From positions 1-38,293 of the forward strand of contig JAAYPH010000061.1 of NCBI GenBank assembly GCA_012519955.1: DNA of 38,293 bases, written 5' to 3'. Under the pieces are notes generated by a model, which had not been told where the DNA came from, made no database searches, and saw only the letters and a list, made by a program, of their open reading frames with translations. The DNA comes from Candidatus Epulonipiscium sp. Its GTDB lineage: Bacteria > Bacillota > Clostridia > Lachnospirales > Defluviitaleaceae. Positions within the stretch are counted from its first letter, which is position 1, and every line of letters begins with the position of its first letter. A program made the position numbers and the translations under genes. Below are positions 1-9,365 of the stretch, piece after piece.

Positions 1-3000
1 TAGATATAATCGGACTACTGTAGAATTGAAACGAGATTTACATTTCCAAGTTCCAGAACGTAATCCAGATATAATCGGACTACTGTAGAATTGAAACCCG
101 GGAGGAAGAGATTTCACCGGGATCGCGCTGGAGATATAATCGGACTACTGTAGAATTGAAACTTAATATATTCTTTGCGAACGTCTTGTAATACCACTGA
201 TATAATCGGACTACTGTAGAATTGAAACTAATACATGGAAGTTATTTTCTACAATACCCCTGTTCGATATAATCGGACTACTGTAGAATTGAAACTCCCT
301 TCTTTTAATATATACTCTGTCGCAAATTCTTGATATAATCGGACTACTGTAGAATTGAAACGATGATATTTTTGGATATACTGATGAAGGAAATGAAGAT
401 ATAATCGGACTACTGTAGAATTGAAACACAATAAACAGCGCGAATAAGATAGCGATTTGCTATGATATAATCGGACTACTGTAGAATTGAAACATTTTAT
501 TTGAAAGGATGAAAAACATGGAAACAATCAGATATAATCGGACTACTGTAGAATTGAAACTCTTATGTCTCATTCCTTTCTCGTTCTTTTTTAAAAGATA
601 TAATCGGACTACTGTAGAATTGAAACTGTGGTAATCCCTAGATTTAATTTTTAACACTCTGCGATATAATCGGACTACTGTAGAATTGAAACCAGGTTCA
701 AAATAATATTCATACAGTGAATATACCCGATATAATCGGACTACTGTAGAATTGAAACTTTGACAATTATAAGTGTCAAGATGTTATTGTTTTTGATATA
801 ATCGGACTACTGTAGAATTGAAACTAAAAATTTAACAATCTACTCTTGTCTAATGTAATTAGATATAATCGGACTACTGTAGAATTGAAACGAATTACAA
901 GCAATTTTGCGTGATAAAGGATATAATCGATATAATCGGACTACTGTAGAATTGAAACTATCATCCAGCCCTGTATAAGACCGTATAAATGCCCGATATA
1001 ATCGGACTACTGTAGAATTGAAACCTCAAACCAGTTAAAAATCATCTTTCCGTTATTTCTAGATATAATCGGACTACTGTAGAATTGAAACTTATTTCCG
1101 GCTTTTCTTGAATCGTATTTTCACAAAGATATAATCGGACTACTGTAGAATTGAAACTAAAGTATCTTTAAATTTCTTTCTGTATTTTGGTTTAGATATA
1201 ATCGGACTACTGTAGAATTGAAACTTATAACTGTACATATAAACCTAATAGTATTCCTATGATATAATCGGACTACTGTAGAATTGAAACTAGGCATCCC
1301 TTTTATTTTAAGTAAAAATAAAAGGGAGATATAATCGGACTACTGTAGAATTGAAACCCATTTCCGGAGTCACTTCTTCATCCTCGGTATCAAGATATAA
1401 TCGGACTACTGTAGAATTGAAACACTTACATTTACTACTCCTCCACTTTGACTCGCTGTAAAGATATAATCGGACTACTGTAGAATTGAAACAAGATAGT
1501 TTTATTTTTTTCTAATTCCTTAGAAACCTGATATAATCGGACTACTGTAGAATTGAAACCTTTGACTCGCTGTAAAATTAGAAGGTTGCAGAGGAGATAT
1601 AATCGGACTACTGTAGAATTGAAACTTTTTTGATTTCCTCTAGTAGAATAACGAATATGAGGATATAATCGGACTACTGTAGAATTGAAACAATGGATTT
1701 TATAAAGATGAAAAATTGTTTGTTACCGATATAATCGGACTACTGTAGAATTGAAACTTCATTATATTCTATTTCTTCTAATCCTTCTATCGGATATAAT
1801 CGGACTACTGTAGAATTGAAACTACATTAATCCAACTACTTTCATGGTCTGAATCTGCGATATAATCGGACTACTGTAGAATTGAAACTTTGAATTTTCT
1901 TTTTTGACTGATTAGTTTTTATTCGATATAATCGGACTACTGTAGAATTGAAACGGCATTTCAGGAAGTGTAGAAAGAGGTCCTTTTTCTTGATATAATC
2001 GGACTACTGTAGAATTGAAACTTCTGCTTTTGGTGCATAAACTGTACCCGTAGACAGATATAATCGGACTACTGTAGAATTGAAACGAATCAGCATCCAT
2101 CTTATTATACCAAGTTTTTTGAGATATAATCGGACTACTGTAGAATTGAAACTACAAAGATCTTTACACAACTCTACAAGGCTTTCATGATATAATCGGA
2201 CTACTGTAGAATTGAAACTTATAAATTTGACAAGACACTAACCCACATTTTATTTGATATAATCGGACTACTGTAGAATTGAAACTTTAAGATACCCCAA
2301 TGAATTAATGTTTCTAACTCCAGATATAATCGGACTACTGTAGAATTGAAACTGTTATAGCTATTCAAAAGCATAATAACTTCCTGTTCGATATAATCGG
2401 ACTACTGTAGAATTGAAACTTCCTCTAACATTCTGTCAAACGCTCTTAGATATGCGATATAATCGGACTACTGTAGAATTGAAACGTTCAACTATGATTT
2501 CCTGTATTTCTTTTAATGGTAGATATAATCGGACTACTGTAGAATTGAAACTCGCACAATCGTCACATAATCCTTCATTGTTAATTTGATATAATCGGAC
2601 TACTGTAGAATTGAAACACAATTGTGAAGTCAGTAACTTTATCTCGAATGAGGGATATAATCGGACTACTGTAGAATTGAAACGTGCATTATTCTTCTTT
2701 ACTTCTAGCTCGATAGTTTGATATAATCGGACTACTGTAGAATTGAAACACCAAACGGTCGGGGGTTGGCTCACGCCGAGTGCCGGATATAATCGGACTA
2801 CTGTAGAATTGAAACTAACATAATACTCTTACCTTTAACTTTTTCATGTATGATATAATCGGACTACTGTAGAATTGAAACGTAGGTGTTCTACACAAGC
2901 TTTTACAAACAAAAATTGATATAATCGGACTACTGTAGAATTGAAATATTTCTGCAGAATAAAAATTGTATTTCCTGTGCGGAGCTATAATCGGACTATT

Positions 3001-3013
3001 GTAGAACAGTAAC
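1..3013 (+). CRISPR. CRISPR array, 46 repeats and 45 spacers, probably type I-B style, leader-distal end
   Basis: A 30-base repeat recurs with a period of 65-69 bases, first at 3-32 and last at 2984-3013. It begins GATATAATCGG and ends AGAATTGAAAC. I count 46 copies; the first 44 look identical. The copy at 2918-2947 ends in T instead of C, and the last copy has five mismatches (repeat positions 2, 16, 24, 25, 27). Decay at the right end and the ATTGAAAC 3' end put transcription on the plus strand with the leader to the left of the window. An AUUGAAAC crRNA tag is known from type I-B systems, but type III systems can share such repeats. Spacers are 35-39 bases, mostly 36-37. Positions 1-2 belong to a cut-off spacer. 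No cas gene lies in the window, so subtype is inference. Confidence 0.98.
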
Positions 3014-3031
3014 AATAAATACTTGGTCACT

Positions 3032-3063
3032 AAATAAGTGGGGAACTAAATCCCCACTTATTT
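3032..3063. terminator. Bidirectional terminator hairpin between CRISPR array and convergent gene
   Basis: A perfect 13-base stem (AAATAAGTGGGGA at 3032-3044 and its complement at 3051-3063) encloses a six-base loop. It lies 18 bases after the last degenerate repeat and just beyond the stop codon of the minus-strand gene ending at 3087. The arms are A/T-rich at their outer ends, so it could end transcription in both directions. Confidence 0.75.
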
Positions 3064-3086
3064 CTGAGTCATTTCCTTTTCGAATA

Positions 3087-3428
3087 TTATTTCCCTCCAT
3101 AACTCGTATCCCCCGGGCCGAATTCGAATACAAAGGTCATATTCCATATAGGAGTTATATATATAACTAATTGTGCAGAGGGGGCTAATCTTTGGGAGCC
3201 TATGGAATAACTAACGTCAAAGGGGATCTGGGCTTTTAACAGGGCGGCTTCTGCTGCCAGAAGCAATTCTTCGTTAATGGCTTTGGTTGTGATTAATTTT
3301 TGAAATGCGGTGGTGGCAAGTAAAGCAAATAATTTTTCAAAGTTAGATACATTTCTTATATTGCCTAGCTGGTGAAGTTTTTTAAAATCAACGCTCATAT
3401 CATTGTTACTTGAGTTTTGAAAACTCAT
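3087..3428 (-). CDS. Hypothetical protein, 113 aa, unrecognised
   Basis: I do not recognise this protein. The ATG at 3428 is preceded by a good AGGAG ribosome binding site (bases 3436-3440 on the minus strand), which supports real translation. The N-terminal half (residues 1-65) is mostly helical and rich in Leu, Ala and Lys. The C-terminal half (about 68-105) looks like beta strands with alternating hydrophobics and ends in a Gly-rich segment (FGPGDTSYGGK). There is no signal peptide and no membrane segment. It stands alone between the distal end of the CRISPR array and a divergent gene, ends close to a shared terminator and has no obvious operon partner. Nothing in it suggests a Cas function, and lying at the trailer end makes such a role unlikely. 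Confidence 0.7.
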   Translation of the reverse strand: MSFQNSSNNDMSVDFKKLHQLGNIRNVSNFEKLFALLATTAFQKLITTKAINEELLLAAEAALLKAQIPFDVSYSIGSQRLAPSAQLVIYITPIWNMTFVFEFGPGDTSYGGK

Positions 3429-3594
3429 ATAATCACTCCTGATATTTCATACTATCCATTATTTTGTTACAATGCCTTTAGTATCATTTAGTCATTTCAT
3501 TAATTATTAAAGTCCGTTCCATATTATTCCTTTTTATTATATGCTTTTATTGAATATAATAGAGTTATTTTTGTTATGCTGATACACAATAGTA

Positions 3595-3603
3595 TGTTAT
3601 AAT
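3595..3603 (+). promoter_or_regulatory. Extended -10 promoter for the coiled-coil membrane protein gene
   Basis: TGTTATAAT is an extended -10 box (TGn followed by TATAAT at 3598-3603). It lies 36 bases before the chosen ATG. No good -35 stands at normal spacing, which is usual for extended -10 promoters. Confidence 0.5.
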
Positions 3604-3638
3604 AAAATAAATTTTAGATGATCGTAATGAGGGGTAAT

Positions 3639-4838
3639 ATGAAGGAAGCATTCAAAAAGTTTAATAATGCATTATCTAAATTTTTTAACTCGATTACTTT
3701 AGGGTTATTTTCTCGTTTTAAAAAAATTGATGATACCAATGAGCTTTATAATATATTGAATAGAGACGATTTTTCTGACGATGAGGAAAGAGCCAATGGT
3801 CTCTGCGCAGAGTTAATGGATATCGCCCATCAGAAAATTAATTTATTAAAAGAGCTTCAGGAAGTCACTAAGGAAGAAAAAGAATTAGAGAGGTTCAAAC
3901 TCCTTACGGCTGAGGATCTAAGAAAAATTCGAAAGTTGCTTTTTGATCATAAAGCTATAGAAGATGAGAAAGAATCCTTAAAAGGTAGGCTCATCAGTAA
4001 AAATAGAATTTTAAATACCATCCAAAAATATGAAGATGAAGTGCCTAAAATTTTAAAAGAAATCCAAGAGGCAGAGGAGAAACAAAGAAGAGTAAAGCGA
4101 GACGTGGATTATCTGGAAGGAGAAAAGGAAGAGCTTATTTACAACAGGGAACAGCTGGAAAATGCAAAGATTATGATTCATAAAGTATCCATAGGAACAG
4201 TGATTACATTTGGGATTATTGCTCTTATTTTTGCGTCTATCATTATGAATGGAAATAATAGAATCTTTATTCCGGCAGTCATTACTGCTATTGCAGCCAT
4301 AGGAATGGGAACATGGCTTTATATTTTCAGAAGACGGGTAGAATATGAAATAGTAAAAAACGGGCGAATGCAGGCAAGGGCTGTAAAATTGCTTAATAAA
4401 GCCAAGATTCGCTATGTTTACTACACCAATTTTCTAGAGTATGAATATAAAAAGTTTAATGTGGACAGCTTAGAACAGTTGGAACGCAATTGGGAGCTAT
4501 ATAAAAAGAATAAACACCATGAAAAACGATATAGAAGTATCAATTCAACCATGTCAAGGATTGAAGATGAAGTTCTTGATATTTTAGAAAATCGGGGTAT
4601 CCATGTAAACTACTTTGATGATATCAAGCAGTGGAGCTCAGTAGAAGAGCGCAAGAAGATTTTAATGGCTCTCCAGCAGGAAAAAGAAGCCTTAGAATCC
4701 AAACTAGATTTTCTTGATACTTACCAGGAAGACATATGGACTCAGCTGAACGAATTAAAAGAAAGAGATCAAACAGAGAACAAAATAATAGAAAAAATCA
4801 TTCAAAACTATTTAGAAGACATGGAAGCAAAAGCTTAA
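3639..4838 (+). CDS. Coiled-coil membrane protein of unknown function, 399 aa
   Basis: I choose the ATG at 3639 because GAGGGG at 3629-3634 sits just upstream. An in-frame ATG at 3618 would add seven residues but has no binding site. Most of the protein is charged heptad-like helix (about residues 60-170 and 255-395, rich in Glu, Lys, Leu). Between them lies a hairpin of two membrane segments (about 182-204 and 208-228) followed by an Arg-rich stretch (FRRRVEYE). Both long coiled coils would therefore be on the same, probably cytoplasmic, side. Such a shape fits a scaffold or membrane-organising protein, but no catalytic motif is visible. It is transcribed toward valS but separated from it by a promoter and T-box, so no functional link follows. 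Confidence 0.8.
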   Translation: MKEAFKKFNNALSKFFNSITLGLFSRFKKIDDTNELYNILNRDDFSDDEERANGLCAELMDIAHQKINLLKELQEVTKEEKELERFKLLTAEDLRKIRKLLFDHKAIEDEKESLKGRLISKNRILNTIQKYEDEVPKILKEIQEAEEKQRRVKRDVDYLEGEKEELIYNREQLENAKIMIHKVSIGTVITFGIIALIFASIIMNGNNRIFIPAVITAIAAIGMGTWLYIFRRRVEYEIVKNGRMQARAVKLLNKAKIRYVYYTNFLEYEYKKFNVDSLEQLERNWELYKKNKHHEKRYRSINSTMSRIEDEVLDILENRGIHVNYFDDIKQWSSVEERKKILMALQQEKEALESKLDFLDTYQEDIWTQLNELKERDQTENKIIEKIIQNYLEDMEAKA

Positions 4839-4844
4839 TAGTCC

Positions 4845-4873
4845 TTGACAAGAAAACAACATTTTTATACAAT
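4845..4873 (+). promoter_or_regulatory. Sigma-A promoter of valS
   Basis: TTGACA at 4845-4850 and TACAAT at 4868-4873 are 17 bases apart. Transcription would start near 4880, just before the T-box leader. Confidence 0.75.
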
Positions 4874-4910
4874 TAAACAAACTGACTGATAAAATTATTA
4901 ATGTGATAAA

Positions 4911-5150
4911 CTGTGATGAAGAGGAGTACACCGCTGCAACTCCCAGAGAGAAAAACCCTTGGCTGAAAGGTTTTTTGAGCAATGTACGGTGGAAGGTAGC
5001 TTCGGAGTTTTCGTATTGAACTTTAGTAGGTGCGAACGGCTGACCCCGTTATGGTCGTAAAGTGTCTTTGTGCATCATAAGATGCCAAAGAAACAAAGGT
5101 GGTACCACGGAATCTCTTTCGTCCTTTATTGGATGAATGAGATTTTTTTA
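4911..5150 (+). promoter_or_regulatory. T-box riboswitch (valine) upstream of valS
   Basis: The leader carries the conserved T-box stretch AAAGGTGGTACCACGG at 5095-5110, in which UGGU can pair with the ACCA end of uncharged tRNA-Val. Stem I starts near GATGAAGAGGAG (4915-4926). The likely specifier codon is GTA (Val) at 4996-4998, in the loop flanked by GGAAG and GCTTC. A competing intrinsic terminator follows: arms at 5111-5124 and 5131-5144, then seven T. Uncharged tRNA-Val should stabilise the antiterminator and allow valS expression. The T-box motif is certain; the specifier is my reading of the stem I fold. Confidence 0.93.
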
Positions 5151-5192
5151 TTGCAATTCTTGAACATATTCATATTTTAGGAGGTTTATAGT

Positions 5193-7826
5193 ATGGAAAA
5201 GGTATATGATCCTTCAATAGTTGAAGATCGTTTGTATCAAAATTGGCTGGATAAGAAATATTTTCACGCAGAAGTAGATCGTTCTAGAAAACCATTTACT
5301 ATCGTTATTCCACCACCAAATATTACAGGACAGCTGCATATGGGGCATGCGCTGGATAATACCCTTCAGGATATTCTGATTCGCTGGAAAAGAATGCAGG
5401 GATATAATACCCTTTGGATGCCGGGAACAGACCATGCGAGTATTGCAACAGAAGTAAAAATTGTTCAAAAGATGGCAGAAGAAGGTTTGACCAAACAAGA
5501 CTTAGGAAGAGAAGGGTTCTTAAAGAGAGCATGGGAATGGAAAGAAGAATATGGCGGAACCATATTAAAACAGCTTCAGAAATTAGGTAGTTCCTGTGAC
5601 TGGGACAGAGAACGCTTTACCATGGATGAAGGTTTATCTAGAGCCGTATTGGAAGTATTTATTCGTCTTTATGAAAAGGGATGGATTTATAGAGGTGCTA
5701 AAATTATTAACTGGTGTCCTGAATGTCAGACAACTATTTCTGATGCCGAAGTAGAGCATCAGGAAAAGGGTGGACATTTCTGGCATATTCGATATCCTAT
5801 TAAAGATGGCGAAGGCTATATTCAAATTGCGACCACCCGTCCTGAAACCATGTTAGGAGATACTGCCGTAGCTGTTCATCCTGAGGATGAAAGATACAAA
5901 GATCTTATTGGAAAGACCGTAATCCTTCCTCTTGTGAACAGGGAAATACCTATTGTAGCTGACGAGTATGTAGACAAAGAGTTCGGAACAGGTGTTGTAA
6001 AGATTACTCCTGCCCATGACCCTAACGACTTTGAAGTAGGGTTAAGACACAATCTTCCACAGATTAATATTTTAAATGATGACGGAACCTTAAACCAAAC
6101 TGCAGGGAAATATGCAGGAATGGATCGTTATGAAGCCCGTAAATTAATCGTAAAAGATTTAGAAGAACAAGGATATTTAGTAAAGATTGAAGACCATGTG
6201 CATAATGTAGGTCTTCATGATCGCTGTAATACAGTCATCGAACCTATGATTAAAATGCAGTGGTTTGTTAAAATGGATGAATTGGCAAAACCTGCAATTG
6301 AAGTGTTAAAAAATGGAAAGTTAAGATTTGTTCCAGAACGCTTTGGTAAAGTATACCTTCACTGGCTGGAAAACATTAGAGACTGGTGTATTTCAAGACA
6401 GTTATGGTGGGGACATAGAATTCCTGCATACTACTGTGATCAATGCGGACATATTGAAGTAGCAAGGGAAATGCCTAAAGCTTGTTCTAAATGTGGGCAC
6501 ACTTCCTTCAAACAAGATGAAGACACCTTAGATACATGGTTTAGTTCTGCCCTTTGGCCTTTCTCAACACTTGGATGGCCGGATAAAACAGAAGAACTGG
6601 ATTATTTCTATCCAACCAACGTTTTAGTTACAGGATACGATATTATTTTCTTCTGGGTTGTAAGGATGGTATTCTCAGGATTAGAACAAATGGGAGAAGT
6701 ACCATTTAAAGACGTTCTGATCCATGGACTTGTAAGAGATTCTCAGGGAAGAAAGATGAGTAAGTCCTTAGGTAATGGTGTAGATCCTTTGGAAATCATA
6801 GAGAAATATGGTGCAGATGCTCTTCGTTTAACTCTGGTAACCGGAAATGCTCCCGGAAACGATATGCGTTTTTACTACGAAAGAGTTGAAGCAAGTAGAA
6901 ACTTTGGAAACAAGATTTGGAATGCTACAAGGTTCATTTTGATGAATTTAGAAGGTGAAGAAGAAGTTCAAGTTAAACTTGAAGACTTAACTGCAGCAGA
7001 CAAATGGATCCTTTCTAAAGTAAATACCTTGGCAAAAGAAGTTACTGAAAACATGGATAAATATGAACTGGGAATAGCTGTTTCTAAATTGTATGATTTC
7101 TTCTGGGAAGAATTCTGCGATTGGTATATTGAGATGGTTAAGCCTCGTCTGTATAATAAAGAGGATAGCACCAGAAAAGCAGCCCTTTGGACTCTAAAAA
7201 CAGTACTCATTAATGCCCTTAAACTGCTTCATCCATATATGCCTTTTATTACCGAGGAAATATTTATCAATATCCAAAAAGAAGAAGAAACCATCATGCT
7301 TTCTGCATGGCCTGAATTTAAAGAAGAATGGGATTTCTCTGTTGAAGAAGATGAGATAGAATTAATGAAACAAGCGATTAGAAATATTAGAAATCTAAGG
7401 GCGGAAATGAATGTTCCTCCTTCAAAGAAAGCAAAGATTGTTGTAGTTTCTGAAGATGATAAGATTCTGGATATTTTTGAAAGAGGAAAGGTATTCTTTG
7501 CGACCCTTGCTTATGGAAATGAAATATTGGTTCAAAAAGATAAAACAGGAATAGATGACGATGCTGTATCAACGATTATTCCTGGAGCGACTATTTTTAT
7601 TCCTTTTGCTGAATTAGTAGATATTGCAAAAGAAATAGAACGTCTTCAAAAAGAAAAGGAAAAACTTATAAAAGAAGTAGAACGTGTAGAAAAGAAATTA
7701 AGCAATAAAGGCTTTGTGGAAAAAGCACCTCAAAAGGTTATAGAAGAGGAAAAAGAAAAACAAGTGAAGTACAAGACAATGCTTGAACAGGTTCAAGAAA
7801 GACTTGAAGCTTTGTCTAAGAAATAA
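5193..7826 (+). CDS. valS: Valyl-tRNA synthetase
   Basis: This class I aminoacyl-tRNA synthetase charges tRNA-Val. The HIGH-type signature HMGH is at residues 49-52 and KMSKS at 521-525. Between them lies the CP1 editing domain that clears mischarged threonine, and a Cys cluster near residues 415-435 ([15 protein letters not shown]) looks like a zinc site in the catalytic insert. The anticodon-binding helical domain follows, and residues from about 805 to the end form the coiled-coil arm typical of ValRS. At 877 aa it has the usual family length. The start ATG follows GGAGG at 5181-5185. The gene stands alone behind a valine T-box. Confidence 0.98.
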   Translation: MEKVYDPSIVEDRLYQNWLDKKYFHAEVDRSRKPFTIVIPPPNITGQLHMGHALDNTLQDILIRWKRMQGYNTLWMPGTDHASIATEVKIVQKMAEEGLTKQDLGREGFLKRAWEWKEEYGGTILKQLQKLGSSCDWDRERFTMDEGLSRAVLEVFIRLYEKGWIYRGAKIINWCPECQTTISDAEVEHQEKGGHFWHIRYPIKDGEGYIQIATTRPETMLGDTAVAVHPEDERYKDLIGKTVILPLVNREIPIVADEYVDKEFGTGVVKITPAHDPNDFEVGLRHNLPQINILNDDGTLNQTAGKYAGMDRYEARKLIVKDLEEQGYLVKIEDHVHNVGLHDRCNTVIEPMIKMQWFVKMDELAKPAIEVLKNGKLRFVPERFGKVYLHWLENIRDWCISRQLWWGHRIPAYYCDQCGHIEVAREMPKACSKCGHTSFKQDEDTLDTWFSSALWPFSTLGWPDKTEELDYFYPTNVLVTGYDIIFFWVVRMVFSGLEQMGEVPFKDVLIHGLVRDSQGRKMSKSLGNGVDPLEIIEKYGADALRLTLVTGNAPGNDMRFYYERVEASRNFGNKIWNATRFILMNLEGEEEVQVKLEDLTAADKWILSKVNTLAKEVTENMDKYELGIAVSKLYDFFWEEFCDWYIEMVKPRLYNKEDSTRKAALWTLKTVLINALKLLHPYMPFITEEIFINIQKEEETIMLSAWPEFKEEWDFSVEEDEIELMKQAIRNIRNLRAEMNVPPSKKAKIVVVSEDDKILDIFERGKVFFATLAYGNEILVQKDKTGIDDDAVSTIIPGATIFIPFAELVDIAKEIERLQKEKEKLIKEVERVEKKLSNKGFVEKAPQKVIEEEKEKQVKYKTMLEQVQERLEALSKK

Positions 7827-7834
7827 TTTATACT

Positions 7835-7863
7835 AAGACTCCTTAGGGGGTCTTGTTTTTTTA
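7835..7863 (+). terminator. Intrinsic terminator of valS
   Basis: AAGACTCC (7835-7842) pairs with GGGGTCTT (7847-7854) around a four-base loop, followed by a T tract (7856-7862). It lies nine bases after the valS stop. Confidence 0.85.
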
Positions 7864-7903
7864 AAAATCTAGAAAAGGTATACATTCATAAGGAGGTAAT
7901 CAT

Positions 7904-9199
7904 TTGAATTACAATGAAGTAATTAATTATATGAATTCTATAGAACGGTTTGGATCAAGACCAGGACTTACTAGAGTCCAAAATTTATTAAAGCGATTAG
8001 GAAATCCTGAGAAAAATCTTAAAGTCATTCATGTTGCAGGAACCAATGGAAAAGGTTCTGTATGTACGATGATGAGTTATATTTTAACACAATCTGGGTA
8101 TGATGTAGGTATATACACATCCCCTCATTTAGAAAGCTATAACGAAAGAATGAAAATTAATAATAAAGAAATTACTGACGATGAATTTGCATCCATAGGG
8201 GAAAAAATCATAAAGGCTTGTCAGGAATGTGTAGAAGACAATGAAGATCATCCTACAGTTTTTGAGTGCATAACAGCCATGGCATTATTGTACTTTTCAG
8301 AGAAGTCGGTAGACTATGTCGTTTTGGAGGTAGGTTTAGGCGGAAGATATGATGCGACGAATGTTATAGAAAGTCCATTGGTATCGGTGATAACCTCTAT
8401 TAGTATGGATCATATGGATGTCTTAGGGGATAGTATTGAGTCGATTGCATACGAAAAAGCGGGAATTATAAAGAAAAATTGCAGTGCTGTATTGTATTTT
8501 CCAAATAATAAGGTGTATAATATTATTAAAAGTGTTTGTGAAAGTTTAGACGCTCCGTTATATTATGTTTCGGATATGAATATCTATAATGTGGAACACG
8601 ATATTGACGGCATAACTTTTTCAATAGACACCAATTTTTATTCTTATAAAGATTTAAAAAATTCCCTTATTGGAGAACATCAAATATATAATACAGCTCT
8701 TGTGCTTTTGATTATTGAAGTACTAAGAAATAAGGGTATTGAAATTTCCGAGGAAAATGTTAGAATCGGGTTGAAGGAATGTTACTGGCCGGGACGCTTA
8801 GAGATTTTAGGGAAAAATCCTCTCGTTATTCTTGACGGCGCTCATAATGAAGAAGGAGCCTTGGCATTGGCTAAAGCCTTTGAACAGTACTTCCCCGATA
8901 AGGATATCACTTTGCTCATCGGCGTACTAAAAGATAAGCCGTATGAGAATATGTTAAAGCTATTGCTGCCTTATGCGGAAAGAGTTGTACTTACTGAACC
9001 GAATAGTCCTAGAAAACTTTTGATAGATGAATTGGAGATAACAGCAAGAAGGTATTCTAAATCTATTTATAAGAATGCCGATATAGTACAGGCTTACGAA
9101 TTAGCTCTTCAGTTAACGGATGATAAAGATGTATTATGCTGTGCCGGATCATTATACTTGATTGGAGAAATCAAAACTGTTTTAAATGAAAGGAGTTAA
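7904..9199 (+). CDS. folC: Folylpolyglutamate synthase / dihydrofolate synthase
   Basis: FolC adds glutamate to dihydropteroate or to tetrahydrofolate using ATP, in cytoplasmic folate synthesis. The Mur-ligase-type P-loop GTNGKGS is at residues 46-52, with the downstream family motifs VVLEVGLGGRYDATN and the C-terminal ligase-domain stretch LDGAHNEEGALAL. Length (431 aa) is normal. Translation starts at TTG (7904), placed seven bases after a perfect AGGAGG at 7891-7896; no ATG fits as well. The next small gene begins five bases after the stop, so the two are probably co-transcribed. Confidence 0.96.
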   Translation: MNYNEVINYMNSIERFGSRPGLTRVQNLLKRLGNPEKNLKVIHVAGTNGKGSVCTMMSYILTQSGYDVGIYTSPHLESYNERMKINNKEITDDEFASIGEKIIKACQECVEDNEDHPTVFECITAMALLYFSEKSVDYVVLEVGLGGRYDATNVIESPLVSVITSISMDHMDVLGDSIESIAYEKAGIIKKNCSAVLYFPNNKVYNIIKSVCESLDAPLYYVSDMNIYNVEHDIDGITFSIDTNFYSYKDLKNSLIGEHQIYNTALVLLIIEVLRNKGIEISEENVRIGLKECYWPGRLEILGKNPLVILDGAHNEEGALALAKAFEQYFPDKDITLLIGVLKDKPYENMLKLLLPYAERVVLTEPNSPRKLLIDELEITARRYSKSIYKNADIVQAYELALQLTDDKDVLCCAGSLYLIGEIKTVLNERS

Positions 9200-9203
9200 A
9201 GGT

Positions 9204-9359
9204 ATGCTTGATTTTAAAGAAGAATTAAATAAATTTAAACCCATATTGGAAGTAGATAGGATCGAAGAAGCCCTTCAATCCAATGAAATCAAAGATGTAT
9301 TAGATTTATTAACCCATATTACCAAAACTATCGAATCTAAGCCAAAAAGTAAGGAGTAG
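9204..9359 (+). CDS. Small hypothetical protein, 51 aa
   Basis: A 51-codon ORF starts with ATG at 9204, seven bases after AGGAGT (9191-9196), a binding site lying at the end of folC. It ends at TAG 9357-9359, where its last codons carry the AAGGAG that serves the next gene. The protein begins MLDFKEELNKFKPILEVD and is short, acidic and helical (Leu, Glu, Asp, Lys), with no membrane segment. Tight packing between folC and the TPR gene, with ribosome binding sites on both sides, argues that it is translated. I do not recognise a family. Confidence 0.75.
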   Translation: MLDFKEELNKFKPILEVDRIEEALQSNEIKDVLDLLTHITKTIESKPKSKE

Positions 9360-9365
9360 ATTGAT

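Noticed and set aside
1..3013. Self-targeting spacers against this window
   Set aside because: I compared spacers by eye with the gene sequences here and saw no match; a real search of the whole genome was not possible.
211..3030. ORFs of 60-113 codons running through the CRISPR array
   Set aside because: They consist of translated repeats (FNSTVVRLY or FQFYSSPIIS) joined by spacers; the period is 66, divisible by three, which keeps frames open by chance.
5214..5825. Minus-strand ORFs inside valS
   Set aside because: They are antisense to strongly conserved ValRS motifs and show no binding sites or family resemblance.
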